A stretch of DNA of 64,000 nt from an uncultured Ilyobacter sp. (GTDB taxonomy: Bacteria > Fusobacteriota > Fusobacteriia > Fusobacteriales > Fusobacteriaceae), in the NCBI RefSeq assembly GCF_963668085.1, contig NZ_OY764059.1:1984001-2048000 (forward strand), written 5' to 3'. A program made the translations under genes and the position numbers. The notes under the pieces were generated by a model that was given only the letters and a program-made list of their open reading frames with translations, was not told the DNA's origin and did not search any database. Shown here one piece after another: positions 51,947 through 61,476 of the stretch; position 1 is the first letter of the stretch, and each line of letters opens with the position of its first letter.

Positions 51947-52567
51947 ATGAATAAAGCACTTTTGATTGTTGACGTTCAAAATGATTTTTGTGAAGGAGGT
52001 AGTTTAGAGGTAAAAAATTCTTTAAATATTATTCCTGTTATCAATAAATTAATTGATAGATTCAAAAAACAATCATGGCCTGTTATAGCTACAAAAGATT
52101 GGCACCCATCTAACCACAGAAGCTTTGCCTCAGTTTCGGGAGGTAAAGTCGGCGAATTGGGGGAATTGAATGGATTACCGCAAATATGGTGGCCCGATCA
52201 CTGTGTTCAGGGAACCAAAGGTGCAAAACTTCATCCTGATTTAAAATCAGTAGACTTCGTTATACATAAAGGTTCTAATCCTGAAGTGGATTCTTACAGC
52301 GGCTTTTTTAGTGCTTCAGGAGAGGCTACCACTTTAGAAGGTCTTCTGAAAAAACAAAAGATTGATACACTCTACATAGCTGGATTGGCTACTGATTACT
52401 GCGTTAAATTTACAGTTCTAGATGCCTTGTCACTAGGATATAAAGTTATTGTAATAAAAGATGGATGTCAGGGAGTAAACCTAAACCCAGAAGATTCCCA
52501 ACTGGCCTTTTCTGAAATGATGGAAAAGGGGGCTATAATTCTCTCTAGCACAAAAATTGAAATTTAA
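51947..52567 (+). CDS. pncA: Nicotinamidase (PncA)
   Basis: The 206-residue protein converts nicotinamide to nicotinic acid in NAD salvage. It has the catalytic Asp in LLIVDVQNDFCEGG, the metal site in KDWHPSNHRSF, WPDHCVQGTKGA, a catalytic Lys in VIHKGSNPEVDSYSGF, and the nucleophile Cys in GLATDYCVKFT. AAGGAGGG lies 6-7 bases before the ATG. It is a single plus-strand gene between rpsB and hydE, divergent from rpsB. Confidence 0.94.
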   Translation: MNKALLIVDVQNDFCEGGSLEVKNSLNIIPVINKLIDRFKKQSWPVIATKDWHPSNHRSFASVSGGKVGELGELNGLPQIWWPDHCVQGTKGAKLHPDLKSVDFVIHKGSNPEVDSYSGFFSASGEATTLEGLLKKQKIDTLYIAGLATDYCVKFTVLDALSLGYKVIVIKDGCQGVNLNPEDSQLAFSEMMEKGAIILSSTKIEI

Positions 52568-52575
52568 ACAAAATA

Positions 52576-52604
52576 AATCCGGGTTTTTTTAACCCGGATT
52601 TTTT
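52576..52604 (+). terminator. Intrinsic terminator of pncA
   Basis: AATCCGGGTT and AACCCGGATT pair around TTTTT, followed by TTTT on the plus strand. Confidence 0.87.
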
Positions 52605-52614
52605 AATACTTTTA

Positions 52615-53703
52615 TTATCTGTTTTTTCTTTTGAAAAAATGTGGTGAATCTCCCCACTCTCCGTAAGCTATTTCATCTCCTACAGACTTTACCCTTCCAG
52701 CAAGACACCCTTTACACTGCTCTGCTGTGTCATCAATACACGGCTTATCATTATATAGTTGGTATTTTGCCCTGTACTCGTCTTTTGTGGTTATTGGCAT
52801 CAGAACATTTGCTCCTGCCTTTAAGCCTTTTTCCCTACCTAGGGGGTCTAAACCTTGGAGTGCCGTTGTGGCAGCTATATTGATATCTTTTAAGTATATT
52901 CTAGAAAGAGCTATCATTTTTAGCCCAAGTGAGACTCGTTTCTCTTTAGGCATGACCATTTCTCTGTAAGCTTCTCCCATTGGAGTTTCATCAGAAATTA
53001 TATAGGGTCCCATCCCTATCATATCAACATCTATCTTTTCGTAGAAAAGTATATCTTCCACCAAGTCCTCATTGCTTTGCCCAGGAAGTCCTATCATCAC
53101 CCCTGTCCCCACTTGGTAACCTATATCACGTAGTTCCTTTAGACACATAATTCTATTTTCAAATTTATGTTTATCATCTTGAGGATGGATTTTTTTATAC
53201 AGTTCTTCATTGCTTGTTTCAATTCTAAGCAAATATCTATGTGCTCCGGCATCAAACCATCTTTTATAGGTTTCTCTGCTCTGCTCCCCCAGGGAAAGGG
53301 TTATTCCCAGTTTTCCTCCTGAAAGTTTTTTTATCTCTCTGATAACCTCTTCTACAAATACTGTGAACTTTTCATCTTGTCTTTCTCCAGACTGAAGGAC
53401 CAGTGAACCATAATCATTTTCATATATCCATTTAGCACTTTCTAGTATATCTTTTTTGTCCATAAAAAACCGCTCTACACTGCTGCTACTTCTTCTTATC
53501 CCACAGTAACTGCAGTCTTTTATACAGTTGTTGCTAAACTCTATAAGCCCCCTATAGAAAACTTTTTTCCCAATCTCTCTTTCTTTTATTTCATAGGCCT
53601 TCTCAAATATAAGATTAAGTTCTTCAGGATCCTCTATATTCATTAGATACAAAAGATCTTCTCTATTGAGTTTTTCCTTATTTAAAATCTCAGAAGTTTT
53701 CAT
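52615..53703 (-). CDS. hydE: [FeFe]-hydrogenase maturase HydE (radical SAM)
   Basis: HydE helps build the diiron subcluster of [FeFe]-hydrogenases. The 362-residue radical-SAM protein has CxxxCxxC as Cys60, Cys64 and Cys67 (NNCIKDCSYCGIR). LVLQSGERQDEKF and GTGVMIGLPGQSNEDLVEDI are family features, and the C-terminal MPITTKDEYRAKYQLYNDKPCIDD also fits. HydF, HydG and the hydrogenase itself are not in the window. BioB is the main look-alike, but these motifs fit HydE better. GGAGG lies 4-5 bases before the ATG. Confidence 0.9.
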   Translation of the reverse strand: MKTSEILNKEKLNREDLLYLMNIEDPEELNLIFEKAYEIKEREIGKKVFYRGLIEFSNNCIKDCSYCGIRRSSSSVERFFMDKKDILESAKWIYENDYGSLVLQSGERQDEKFTVFVEEVIREIKKLSGGKLGITLSLGEQSRETYKRWFDAGAHRYLLRIETSNEELYKKIHPQDDKHKFENRIMCLKELRDIGYQVGTGVMIGLPGQSNEDLVEDILFYEKIDVDMIGMGPYIISDETPMGEAYREMVMPKEKRVSLGLKMIALSRIYLKDINIAATTALQGLDPLGREKGLKAGANVLMPITTKDEYRAKYQLYNDKPCIDDTAEQCKGCLAGRVKSVGDEIAYGEWGDSPHFFKRKNR

Positions 53704-53733
53704 TTTTCCTCCATATCTTTTATTATTTAGTTT

Positions 53734-53742
53734 ATTATATCA
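53734..53742 (-). promoter_or_regulatory. Extended -10 promoter of hydE
   Basis: TGATATAAT on the minus strand about 30 bases before the start codon; no good -35. Confidence 0.5.
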
Positions 53743-53795
53743 CAAAGTTTTTGATTTTTGACCAGTTTTATAAATAATTTTTATACCACATCAAA

Positions 53796-53828
53796 AAAAG
53801 AAAAAAAGAGAGACCGAAGTCTCTCTTT
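53796..53828 (-). terminator. Terminator of the alpha ribosomal operon
   Basis: AAAGAGAGAC-TTCG-GTCTCTCTTT is a 10-base stem with a UUCG tetraloop, followed by T-rich sequence on the minus strand. Confidence 0.92.
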
Positions 53829-53838
53829 AAAAGCATTA

Positions 53839-54189
53839 TTATACTAGTTCAATAATTGCCATTTCTGCTGAATCGCCTCTTCTTACAGTAGTTCTGATGA
53901 TTCTAGTATATCCACCGTTTCTTTCAGCGTATTTTGGTCCAAGTTCAGCAAATAATTTTGCTACAGCTGCATCATCTCTTAAGAAAGCAAAAGCTCTTCT
54001 TCTAGCAGAAAGATCTCCTTTTTTACCAAGAGTTACCATTCTCTCAGCAAACTTTCTTAATTCTTTAGCTCTAGTAACTGTAGTTTCTAATCTTTCTTCT
54101 CTTAATAAAGATATAGTTAAGTTCATAAGCATAGCTTTTCTGTGGTCTGCTCTTCTACCTAACTTTCTATATGATTTATTATGGTTCAT
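53839..54189 (-). CDS. rplQ: 50S ribosomal protein L17
   Basis: The 116-residue L17 has the family start [18 protein letters not shown] and end [22 protein letters not shown]. It is last in rpsM-rpsK-rpsD-rpoA-rplQ, before the terminator. Confidence 0.97.
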   Translation of the reverse strand: MNHNKSYRKLGRRADHRKAMLMNLTISLLREERLETTVTRAKELRKFAERMVTLGKKGDLSARRRAFAFLRDDAAVAKLFAELGPKYAERNGGYTRIIRTTVRRGDSAEMAIIELV

Positions 54190-54215
54190 TACTCAGCAAT
54201 CCTCCTTATCCTTAA

Positions 54216-55193
54216 TTATTCAGAAGATCCATTCTGCGATAAATCGAATCCTAATTCCTTCATTTTATCGAGAATCTCATCTAGAGATTTTCTTCCAAGG
54301 TTCTTAATTTTTAGAAGTTCATTAAGAGATAGTATAGCTAGTTGCCCTACTTCCTCGATACCAGCTTTCTTTAGACAGTTAAATGATCTTACTGTTAAGT
54401 CAAGCTCTTCTATCTTTAAGTTAAGAACATCTTCATCTTTAGAAGAATCAACTTCTTCTACTTCTTCTTCCTCTAGATCTCCTCTTAAATTCTCCATTCC
54501 GTTTCCTATATCTAGGAATGGATCAAAGTGTAATCTCAGAAGTTCTACTGCATAAGAGATAGCATCTCTTATAACAATACTTCCATCAGTTTCAACATTT
54601 AGAGTCAGTTTATCGAAGTCAGTCATTCTTCCAACCATAGTATCTTCTACGCTGTAAGAAACTCTCTTTATCGGAGTGTATATTGCATCTATAGTTATAT
54701 AGTCTACAGACCAATCTTTTCTCTCGATATCCTCTGCTACAACAAAACCTTCACCTGTATCCACAAGAAATTCCATGTTTATCTCTTTTTCTGTAGTTAT
54801 AGTGCAGATAACCTGGTCTGGATTTATGATTTCCAATTCAGAATCAGGGTTAATATCTGCTGCTGTAACTATTTTTGGACCTTGAACAGAAAGAGTCATT
54901 CTTTTTTCACCAGAAGTTTCAGTTTTTACAATTACCTCTTTTACATTAAGTATTATGTCAGTAACTGCTTCTTTTACTCCCTCTATGATCGAGAACTCAT
55001 TTAACACTCCGTCTATTCTTATTCCTTTTATAGCCGCTCCTGGAATTGAAGACAATAAAACTCTTCTCAGGGCATTTCCAATTGTATGTCCATAACCTCT
55101 ATATAGTGGCTCAACAATGTATTCAGCCTTAAAGTCACTTTCTTTAACTTCGGAAATATTGATACTTCTTGAATGTTTTTCAATTTTTAACAT
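54216..55193 (-). CDS. rpoA: RNA polymerase alpha subunit
   Basis: The 325-residue subunit has the N-terminal assembly domain (EPLYRGYGHTIGNALRRVLLSSIPGAAI) and the C-terminal DNA-binding domain (LDLTVRSFNCLKKAGIEEVGQLAILS). An acidic linker (EEEEVEEVDSSKDED-like) joins them. The C-terminal domain would contact A/T-rich UP elements such as that before the rRNA promoter. Confidence 0.97.
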   Translation of the reverse strand: MLKIEKHSRSINISEVKESDFKAEYIVEPLYRGYGHTIGNALRRVLLSSIPGAAIKGIRIDGVLNEFSIIEGVKEAVTDIILNVKEVIVKTETSGEKRMTLSVQGPKIVTAADINPDSELEIINPDQVICTITTEKEINMEFLVDTGEGFVVAEDIERKDWSVDYITIDAIYTPIKRVSYSVEDTMVGRMTDFDKLTLNVETDGSIVIRDAISYAVELLRLHFDPFLDIGNGMENLRGDLEEEEVEEVDSSKDEDVLNLKIEELDLTVRSFNCLKKAGIEEVGQLAILSLNELLKIKNLGRKSLDEILDKMKELGFDLSQNGSSE

Positions 55194-55220
55194 TTAATCA
55201 ACTCCTATATAAAGGATTTA

Positions 55221-55808
55221 TTATCTAGAGTAGAACTCAACGATCAAAGCTTCGTTTAATTCAAAATCTAAGTCGTCCTTTGTAGGGTTTTGTAATACTT
55301 TCCCTGTAAAACTAGCTTTATCTACTTCTAACCAAGATGGAGCATTTGAGGCTTCTACAGCACTCTTGATTATCTCAACATTTTTAGAGTTTTCAATTAC
55401 AGATATTACGTCTCCAACTTTTACTCTGTAAGATGCGATGTTTACTTTTCTTCCATTTACAGCTACATGTCCATGAGAAACTACTTGTCTCGCTTGTCTT
55501 CTAGTCTTAGCTATACCAAGTCTGTAAACTACGTTGTCAAGTCTTCTTTCAAGGTACTGTATCAGGTTAAGACCTGTAACCCCATCTCTTCTGTTTGCTT
55601 CAGCATATAGTTTTCTGAACTGCTTTTCCATTACACTATATATGAATTTTGCTTTCTGTTTTTCTCTCAACTGAATAGCATACTCAGTTGGTTTTCTATT
55701 TGCATTTGGTCTAGGTCCTCTCTTAGAAGATTTGTTTACTCCTAAAACAACTGGATCTATACCAAGAGCTCTACATTTCTTTAAAACGGGCTGTCTATTT
55801 CTTGCCAT
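55221..55808 (-). CDS. rpsD: 30S ribosomal protein S4
   Basis: This 195-residue primary 16S-binding protein has the S4 RNA-binding domain RRLDNVVYRLGIAKTRRQARQVVSHGHVAVNGRKVN-like segment (residues 90-130). It lacks the N-terminal zinc cysteines of some S4 proteins (only Cys13 is in that region). S4 regulates the alpha operon in E. coli; a structured segment before rpsM is described separately. Confidence 0.97.
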   Translation of the reverse strand: MARNRQPVLKKCRALGIDPVVLGVNKSSKRGPRPNANRKPTEYAIQLREKQKAKFIYSVMEKQFRKLYAEANRRDGVTGLNLIQYLERRLDNVVYRLGIAKTRRQARQVVSHGHVAVNGRKVNIASYRVKVGDVISVIENSKNVEIIKSAVEASNAPSWLEVDKASFTGKVLQNPTKDDLDFELNEALIVEFYSR

Positions 55809-55887
55809 TTCTCTAATATTCCTCCTTTATAAAATTCTACACAAAAATGAGCTTCTACCTTTTACGATACCTCGATAAGTAGAGAAA

Positions 55888-56277
55888 CTACACTCTTCTT
55901 CTTTTAGGTGGTCTGCAACCGTTGTGTGGAACTGGAGTTACGTCAGAAATTTTAGTAACCTCTAATCCCGCAGCCTGCATTGATCTTATACAAGCTTCTC
56001 TTCCTGAACCAGGACCTTTCGTTTTTACTTCGACCTTTTTCATTCCATTTTCAATAGCTACATTTGCAGCTTGCTCTGCTGCAATTTGTGCAGCAAATGG
56101 AGTTGATTTTTTAGTCCCCTTAAATCCTGATGTTCCACCTGATTTCCAAGTAATTACTTTTCCTTCAGTGTCAGTAATGGTAACAATAGTATTGTTGAAG
56201 TTTGAGTGTATATGAGCTATTCCGTTAGGAATATTTTTTAATTTTTTCTTGATTTTAGCTACTCTTTTCTTAGCCAA
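55888..56277 (-). CDS. rpsK: 30S ribosomal protein S11
   Basis: The 129-residue S11 has [18 protein letters not shown] and ends with [17 protein letters not shown]. The start codon is TTG (56275-56277) with GGAGG 8-9 bases upstream; no nearer ATG is possible without losing the conserved basic N-terminus. Confidence 0.96.
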   Translation of the reverse strand: MAKKRVAKIKKKLKNIPNGIAHIHSNFNNTIVTITDTEGKVITWKSGGTSGFKGTKKSTPFAAQIAAEQAANVAIENGMKKVEVKTKGPGSGREACIRSMQAAGLEVTKISDVTPVPHNGCRPPKRRRV

Positions 56278-56330
56278 GTTAAGCTACCTCCTTACTATTA
56301 AACTGTCTATCTGAATACAATCCACATTTA

Positions 56331-56687
56331 CTATCTCTTGATAGGTTTCTTTGGACCTTTTACTGTTCTAGCATTTGTCTTTGACTTTTGTCCTCTTACT
56401 GGAAGATTCATCTTATGTCTAAGACCTCTATAGCACCTGATGTCCATAAGTCTTTTTACTGAAAGTCTTACGTCCTTTCTAAGGTCCCCTTCTACTTTTA
56501 CTGTGTCAATTATAGCTCTTACTTTGTTCAACTCTTCCTCAGTCAAGTCTTTTACTCTAGTATTGAAATCTACTCCAGCTTCTTTCAAAACTTTCTGAGA
56601 AGTTGGTCTTCCGATTCCATAAATATAAGTTAAAGCTATCTCGATTCTTTTGTTTCTAGGAATGTCTACTCCTGCTATTCTAGCCAA
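56331..56687 (-). CDS. rpsM: 30S ribosomal protein S13
   Basis: The 118-residue S13 has [25 protein letters not shown] at the start and [14 protein letters not shown] at the end. The start codon is TTG (56685-56687) with AGGAGG about 7 bases upstream. It is first in the alpha cluster proper and is preceded by 176 bases containing strong inverted repeats, suggesting translational control. Confidence 0.96.
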   Translation of the reverse strand: MARIAGVDIPRNKRIEIALTYIYGIGRPTSQKVLKEAGVDFNTRVKDLTEEELNKVRAIIDTVKVEGDLRKDVRLSVKRLMDIRCYRGLRHKMNLPVRGQKSKTNARTVKGPKKPIKR

Positions 56688-56754
56688 CGTTTCTTCCTCC
56701 TATTCCGAAAATTTATATATTTGTTGATATAACAACCAACTAAACACTTTCTTC

Positions 56755-56825
56755 GGCATGCCCTGATCAGATCAGGTCGTGGCCCTACGGCTCAACATGC
56801 CTTTACAGTACCTGATATCAGTACT
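56755..56825 (-). promoter_or_regulatory. Structured RNA segment between rpmJ and rpsM
   Basis: Three inverted repeats are visible: GGCATG (56755-56760) with CATGCC (56796-56801), CCTGATC/GATCAGG (56762-56776) nested inside, and AGTAC/GTACT (56807-56825) around TGATATCA. No T-run follows, so it is not a terminator. Its place before rpsM matches the E. coli S4-binding leader of the alpha operon, though no sequence homology is claimed. Confidence 0.55.
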
Positions 56826-56863
56826 ATAATTACCTAAAAATTAAATCTCAATCAAACGGCAAA

Positions 56864-56977
56864 TTATCCTTGAACTTGTTTATGTTTTGGATTGTCGCAG
56901 ATACATCTGATTTTTCCATGTCTTTTGATAACTTTGCATTTTTCACAAATTTTCTTTATAGATGCTCTTACTTTCAT
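56864..56977 (-). CDS. rpmJ: 50S ribosomal protein L36
   Basis: A 37-residue protein read directly from the sequence: [20 protein letters not shown], then [17 protein letters not shown]. Cys11, Cys14 and Cys27 with His33 form the zinc ribbon of the C+ L36 type. The start is 24 bases after the infA stop. Confidence 0.97.
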   Translation of the reverse strand: MKVRASIKKICEKCKVIKRHGKIRCICDNPKHKQVQG

Positions 56978-57001
56978 TTCTTTCCCCCTTCCACATCCTG
57001 A

Positions 57002-57223
57002 TTATGATTTCTTCCTGTATACTATTCTACCTCTTGATAAATCATAAGGTGAGATTTGTACTGTTACTTTGTCCCCAGGTAAGATTTTTATGTAATGCAT
57101 TCTCATCTTCCCAGAGATGTGACCTAGAATTACATGGCCGTTTTCTAGCTCTATCTTAAACATAGCGTTTGGTAGAGATTCTAGAACCGTACCTTCTAAT
57201 TCAATGACATCTTTTTTCGACAT
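57002..57223 (-). CDS. infA: Translation initiation factor IF-1
   Basis: The 73-residue single OB-fold protein has [38 protein letters not shown] and [16 protein letters not shown]. The frame extends to 57250, but AGGAGG stands 5-6 bases before the ATG at 57221-57223 and the length then matches the family exactly. Confidence 0.97.
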   Translation of the reverse strand: MSKKDVIELEGTVLESLPNAMFKIELENGHVILGHISGKMRMHYIKILPGDKVTVQISPYDLSRGRIVYRKKS

Positions 57224-57302
57224 AATTCCTCCTACTAGACAGAATTTCATATTATTCTAACACTTTCACTATAAAAAGTCTAGTCTTTTTTGTTTTTTTT
57301 GA

Positions 57303-58070
57303 CTAGTCCAATTGACTCAAAATCACTGGTTTTCCTTCGATTATAGCAATAGAGTGTTCAAAGTGAGCTGACCTTTTACCATCTTTGGTTACGGCTGTCC
57401 ATCCGTCACCTAGAATATTCACTTTATACGAACCGCAGTTGACCATGGGCTCAATTGCTAGCACCATTCCATTTTCTATTTTTAAACCTCTGCCTTTCCT
57501 ACCAAAGTTTGGGATAGCAGGGTCCTCATGCATAGATTTCCCGATTCCGTGTCCACAAAAATCTTTAACAACAGAGAAACCGTTAGACTCTACAAATTTT
57601 TGTATGGCGTTGCCTACATCTCCTAGTCTGTTTCCTACCACTGCCATCTCAATACCTATTTCTCTGGATTTTTTAGTAACTTCAAGTAATTTTTTAGACT
57701 CTTCATCTACTTCCCCCACAGGAAAGGTTATTGCAGAGTCTCCATAAAATCCATTTAGTTCTGTAACAACGTCTATACTTACAATATCTCCGTCCATTAA
57801 AATCTTGTCCGCCCTAGGTATTCCATGTACAACCTCTTCATTTACTGATATACATGATCCAGCAGGAAAGGGATTTTCAGGTCCCCCAACCCCTATACTG
57901 GCAGGAAAAGCTCCCTGAGATCTTATATAATCATCTATGATTTTATTTATCTCTAGTGTAGAAATCCCAGCCTTTATATGTTTTGGCAAAATCTCTTCAT
58001 ATAGACGGGCTATTATCTGATTTGCTTCTTTTATTTTTTTTATTTCATCTATAGTTTTATAAACAATCAT
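57303..58070 (-). CDS. map: Methionine aminopeptidase, type I
   Basis: It removes the initiator methionine. The 255-residue enzyme has the five metal ligands in DIVSIDVVTELNGFYGDSA (two Asp), FCGHGIGKSMHEDPAIPNF (His), AIEPMVNCGS (Glu) and the terminal EHSIAI (Glu). The adk-map-infA-rpmJ order is standard. Confidence 0.96.
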   Translation of the reverse strand: MIVYKTIDEIKKIKEANQIIARLYEEILPKHIKAGISTLEINKIIDDYIRSQGAFPASIGVGGPENPFPAGSCISVNEEVVHGIPRADKILMDGDIVSIDVVTELNGFYGDSAITFPVGEVDEESKKLLEVTKKSREIGIEMAVVGNRLGDVGNAIQKFVESNGFSVVKDFCGHGIGKSMHEDPAIPNFGRKGRGLKIENGMVLAIEPMVNCGSYKVNILGDGWTAVTKDGKRSAHFEHSIAIIEGKPVILSQLD

Positions 58071-58097
58071 ATTTCAATCCTTTCAATCCTGAGGTAA

Positions 58098-58739
58098 TTA
58101 CCCAAGGATGGAAATTATATCCTCAGTTACCTCAGCTACATCTTTTGTACCGTCAAGTTCTGCAAGGACACCTTTTTCCTTGTAGAAGTCAAAAAGAGGA
58201 GCAGTTTGTGAGTGATATTCTCCTAGTCTTTTTTCCACTGTCTCTGCAGTGTCGTCTTTTCTAGTTATTAGTTCTCCTCCGCAGAAGTCGCATTTCCCCT
58301 CTTCTTTAGAAGGATTAAATTCCACGTGGAAAGATGCCCCGCAGCTTTTGCATACTCTTCTACCTGTTATTCTTCCTACTATCATCTCATCAGGTACATT
58401 TAACGATATTACCTTATCTAAAGATATATTCATCTCTTTCATTAGTTCTTCTAGGGCTTCTGCCTGGGCAAGAGTTCTAGGAAAACCGTCAAGAATAAAT
58501 CCTTTTTTACAGTCTTCTTTTGCAAGTCTGTCTCTTATTATTCCTATGATTGTTGAGTCTGGAACAAGTTTTCCATCATCCATGTATTTTTTTGCTTCTA
58601 GTCCCATTTTTGTTCCATCTGCAATAGCAGATCTCAGTATATCTCCAGTTGAAATTTGAGGGATTCCGTATTTTTCGATTAAAAACTTAGCCTGGGTCCC
58701 TTTCCCTGCTCCTGGAGCACCAAATAACATTATGTTCAT
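58098..58739 (-). CDS. adk: Adenylate kinase
   Basis: The 213-residue enzyme interconverts AMP, ADP and ATP. It has the P-loop GAPGAGKGTQA and FILDGFPRTLAQAEAL. The LID contains a zinc site, CKSCGASFHVEFNPSKEEG then CDFCGG, with four cysteines. It is first in a unit downstream of the secY terminator, so it should have its own promoter; only a TATAAT near 58790 is seen. Confidence 0.97.
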   Translation of the reverse strand: MNIMLFGAPGAGKGTQAKFLIEKYGIPQISTGDILRSAIADGTKMGLEAKKYMDDGKLVPDSTIIGIIRDRLAKEDCKKGFILDGFPRTLAQAEALEELMKEMNISLDKVISLNVPDEMIVGRITGRRVCKSCGASFHVEFNPSKEEGKCDFCGGELITRKDDTAETVEKRLGEYHSQTAPLFDFYKEKGVLAELDGTKDVAEVTEDIISILG

Positions 58740-58901
58740 TCAGACACTCATCTCCTCTTTATTTTTTATTTTTACACAGTTGTTATTATACTATAATTCC
58801 CTTTAAAATGCACTTTTTTTAAAGCTTTTGTAAGAAATAGTGCTTTTTTATTATAATTATCTCAAAAGTCTTATTTTTCAAAGGTTGAAACTTGATTTTG
58901 T

Positions 58902-58930
58902 AAAAAAAAAGACACGGAACAAGCCGTGTC
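58902..58930 (-). terminator. Strong terminator after secY
   Basis: GACACGG and CCGTGTC pair around a 6-base loop, followed by nine T on the minus strand. It separates the spc genes from adk-map-infA and the alpha genes. Confidence 0.9.
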
Positions 58931-58937
58931 AGTAGTT

Positions 58938-60218
58938 TTATAAAAAACCTTTATATTCCTTCATTACAAGGTGAGCATTTATCTGTTGTACAGTATCAAG
59001 TGCAACTCCCACAACTATTATGATACCAGTTCCTCCGAAAAATACAGGAAGTCCCATTGAACTGAATATCGCTATAGGTAACACTGACACTGCAGCAAGA
59101 AATGCTGCTCCTCCCCAGGTAATCTTTGTGACAACATTTTCCAAGTATACAACTGTCTCTTCTCCAGGTCTTATTCCTGGGATAGTTCCTCCGCCCTGTT
59201 TCAAGTTGTCAGCAACTTTCTCAGGATCAAACATGATGGCAGTATAGAAAAATGAGAAAAACATAATCAAAGCTGCATAAGTTATTAAGTAAACAGGATG
59301 AGTTTGAGTAAATAGTCTTCCTAACATTATTCTTCCAGGCATATCTGCTGGTAACGAACTTACTATAAGAGATGGAATCATCATAAGTACTGAAGCAAAG
59401 ATTACCGGCATTACACCAGCAGTATTCAGTTTTAATGGAAGGTAAGTGCTTTGAGCCACTCCCCCTTTACCGCTAAATCCTCTTCCCACATAGTGAATAG
59501 GTATTTTTCTCTGTCCCAGTTGAAATACTACTATTCCAGCGACAGTTAAAACTGCAAAAGCTGCTACGATCACAAGAATTGGAATAAGAAACTTACTGCC
59601 CTTCATGTTTTGTACTGTTTGTACAACTGTTGATGGCATTCTAGATATTACATTTAAGAATATCAGAAGTGAAATACCGTTTCCTACACCTTTTAGAGAT
59701 ATCTGTTCTCCAACCCACATAAGAAACACAGTTCCCGCTGTAAGTGTGGTGACAGTAGTTGTTACAAATCCAAAGCCTGGAGTTGTAACAAGACCTGCGG
59801 ATTGAAGCCACATACATACACCAAATCCCTGTATCATTGCAACTACAATAGTCAGATACCTAGTCCACTGAGTGACCTTGTTTCTCCCTGATTCACCTTC
59901 TTTTTGAATCTCTTCCAGCTTAGGAATAATAACTGCCAGCAAACTCACCACGATGGATGCATTGATGTAAGGCATTACCCCAAGCGCAAAAATGGAGACT
60001 CTTTGAAAGGCTCCTCCTGAAAACATATTTATATAGCCAAGAAGGTCATTCTGAGCTGTCATTGATGCTAACCTGTCAATGTCCACGCCAGGAGCAGGGA
60101 TATGTGTCCCTACTCTGGCTATTAAGAACATCAACAGAGTGAAGATAATCTTTTGTTTCAGCTCAGGTATTTTGCCTATGGCATTTACCTTTTCATTGAA
60201 TCTTTCTAACAAAGTCAA
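58938..60218 (-). CDS. secY: Preprotein translocase channel SecY
   Basis: The 426-residue protein with ten membrane segments forms the Sec channel in the inner membrane. GTHIPAPGVD, QIGFGVCMWLQSAG-like TM2 to TM4, RKIPIHYVGRG, and the cytoplasmic loop PEKVADNLKQGGGTIPGIRPGEET are typical. The start is TTG (60216-60218) with GGGGTG upstream. It follows rplO by 51 bases. Confidence 0.96.
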   Translation of the reverse strand: MTLLERFNEKVNAIGKIPELKQKIIFTLLMFLIARVGTHIPAPGVDIDRLASMTAQNDLLGYINMFSGGAFQRVSIFALGVMPYINASIVVSLLAVIIPKLEEIQKEGESGRNKVTQWTRYLTIVVAMIQGFGVCMWLQSAGLVTTPGFGFVTTTVTTLTAGTVFLMWVGEQISLKGVGNGISLLIFLNVISRMPSTVVQTVQNMKGSKFLIPILVIVAAFAVLTVAGIVVFQLGQRKIPIHYVGRGFSGKGGVAQSTYLPLKLNTAGVMPVIFASVLMMIPSLIVSSLPADMPGRIMLGRLFTQTHPVYLITYAALIMFFSFFYTAIMFDPEKVADNLKQGGGTIPGIRPGEETVVYLENVVTKITWGGAAFLAAVSVLPIAIFSSMGLPVFFGGTGIIIVVGVALDTVQQINAHLVMKEYKGFL

Positions 60219-60269
60219 AACTCTTCACCCCGCCTTTTTACTAAAAACCATAACTATGGTGAATTTTTA

Positions 60270-60749
60270 CTACTTGTTATTTCCAGCGATGTCAGCAAAA
60301 GTCTTAACTTCTATGATTTCTACTACTCCACCTTGAGCTTCGATAGCTTCTTTAGCAGATGCAGAAATTTTATGAGCTTTTACCGTAAGCTTTTTCTCTA
60401 AAGATCCCTTTCCAAGAACTTTTAGACCAGCCATCATTTTTTTAACGATTCCAGCTTCTTTTAAAGCTTCTGGAGTCACAACAGATCCTTCTTCAAATCT
60501 GTTTAAAGTATCAAGATTAACAACTGCATAATCTTTTCTGAAAAGCGAGTTAGAGAATCCTCTCTTAGGCACTCTTCTGATTAAAGGCATTTGTCCACCT
60601 TCAAATCCAACGTGAACATAAGAACCTGATCTTGACTTCTGTCCGTTATGTCCTTTACCTCCAGTTTTACCAGTACCAGAAGACTCTCCTCTTCCGATTC
60701 TTTTCCTGTCTTTTCTAGGTACAGAAGGCTTCAATTCGTTTAATTTCAT
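60270..60749 (-). CDS. rplO: 50S ribosomal protein L15
   Basis: The 159-residue L15 has the glycine-rich N-terminus [27 protein letters not shown] and the C-terminal helix [15 protein letters not shown]. It starts 7 bases after the rpmD stop, with AGGAGG at the end of rpmD serving as the ribosome site. Confidence 0.97.
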   Translation of the reverse strand: MKLNELKPSVPRKDRKRIGRGESSGTGKTGGKGHNGQKSRSGSYVHVGFEGGQMPLIRRVPKRGFSNSLFRKDYAVVNLDTLNRFEEGSVVTPEALKEAGIVKKMMAGLKVLGKGSLEKKLTVKAHKISASAKEAIEAQGGVVEIIEVKTFADIAGNNK

Positions 60750-60756
60750 TCTTTTG

Positions 60757-60936
60757 TTACACCTCCTCTACATTGAGTAGGTAAGATACTAAATGAACTT
60801 TCCCTACAATATCAGGTGTTGCTTCTAGTTCTACAACATTATTTATCTTCTTAAGCCCTAGCGACTTTACAGTTGCTATATGGTTAGGCTTTCTTCCGAT
60901 CATGCTTTTTACAAGCTTAATTCTAAGCTTTGCCAT
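60757..60936 (-). CDS. rpmD: 50S ribosomal protein L30
   Basis: A 59-residue protein read directly from the sequence, starting [20 protein letters not shown] and continuing with [17 protein letters not shown]. This is the L30 core IGR-x-x-x-H-x-x-TV-x-x-LGL. It lies between rpsE and rplO, its standard place. Confidence 0.97.
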   Translation of the reverse strand: MAKLRIKLVKSMIGRKPNHIATVKSLGLKKINNVVELEATPDIVGKVHLVSYLLNVEEV

Positions 60937-60948
60937 TATACTTACCTC

Positions 60949-61452
60949 CTAGCTTAAGATATCCTTTACTTCTTTACCTCTTAAAGTAGCGATTTGCTCA
61001 GCTGTTCTAAGCTCTCTTAAACCTTCTATAGTCGCTCTTGCAACATTTCCTTTAGTTCTAGATCCTCTGATCTTTGTAAGAATGTTGTGTAGACCTGCCA
61101 ACTCTAGAATTTCTCTACAAGCAGAACCTGCTATTACCCCTGTACCTTCATGAGCTGGAGCCATCCAGATTGAAGTAGCTCCCCATTTTCCAATGATTTC
61201 ATGAGGGATAGTTGTTCCTTTAAGAGATACTGTTATCATATTTCTTTTTGCCGCAGCTATAGCCTTCTTGATTGCATCAGGTACGCCGTTAGCTTTTCCT
61301 AGTCCAATACCTACTTTACCGTTCTCATCTCCAACCGCAGCTAGAACTGAGAAAGATATAGTTCTTCCACCTTTTGTGGTTTTAGAAACTCTAGATATTT
61401 TTAGTATCTTTTCTTCAAATTGTTTTTCTTCTCTATTTACAAACTTAGACAA
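60949..61452 (-). CDS. rpsE: 30S ribosomal protein S5
   Basis: The 167-residue S5 has the N-terminal double-stranded-RNA-binding fold (KTTKGGRTISFSVLAAVGDENGKVGIGLGKA) and the C-terminal IRGSRTKGNVARATIEGL. The start codon is TTG with GGAGG upstream. Confidence 0.96.
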   Translation of the reverse strand: MSKFVNREEKQFEEKILKISRVSKTTKGGRTISFSVLAAVGDENGKVGIGLGKANGVPDAIKKAIAAAKRNMITVSLKGTTIPHEIIGKWGATSIWMAPAHEGTGVIAGSACREILELAGLHNILTKIRGSRTKGNVARATIEGLRELRTAEQIATLRGKEVKDILS

Positions 61453-61476
61453 GTGATATCCTCCTCTCTACAAGAA

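Noticed and set aside
52615-53703. Biotin synthase (BioB) because bioA is in the window
   Set aside because: The family features and C-terminal region fit HydE, and bioA is 10 kb away in another unit.
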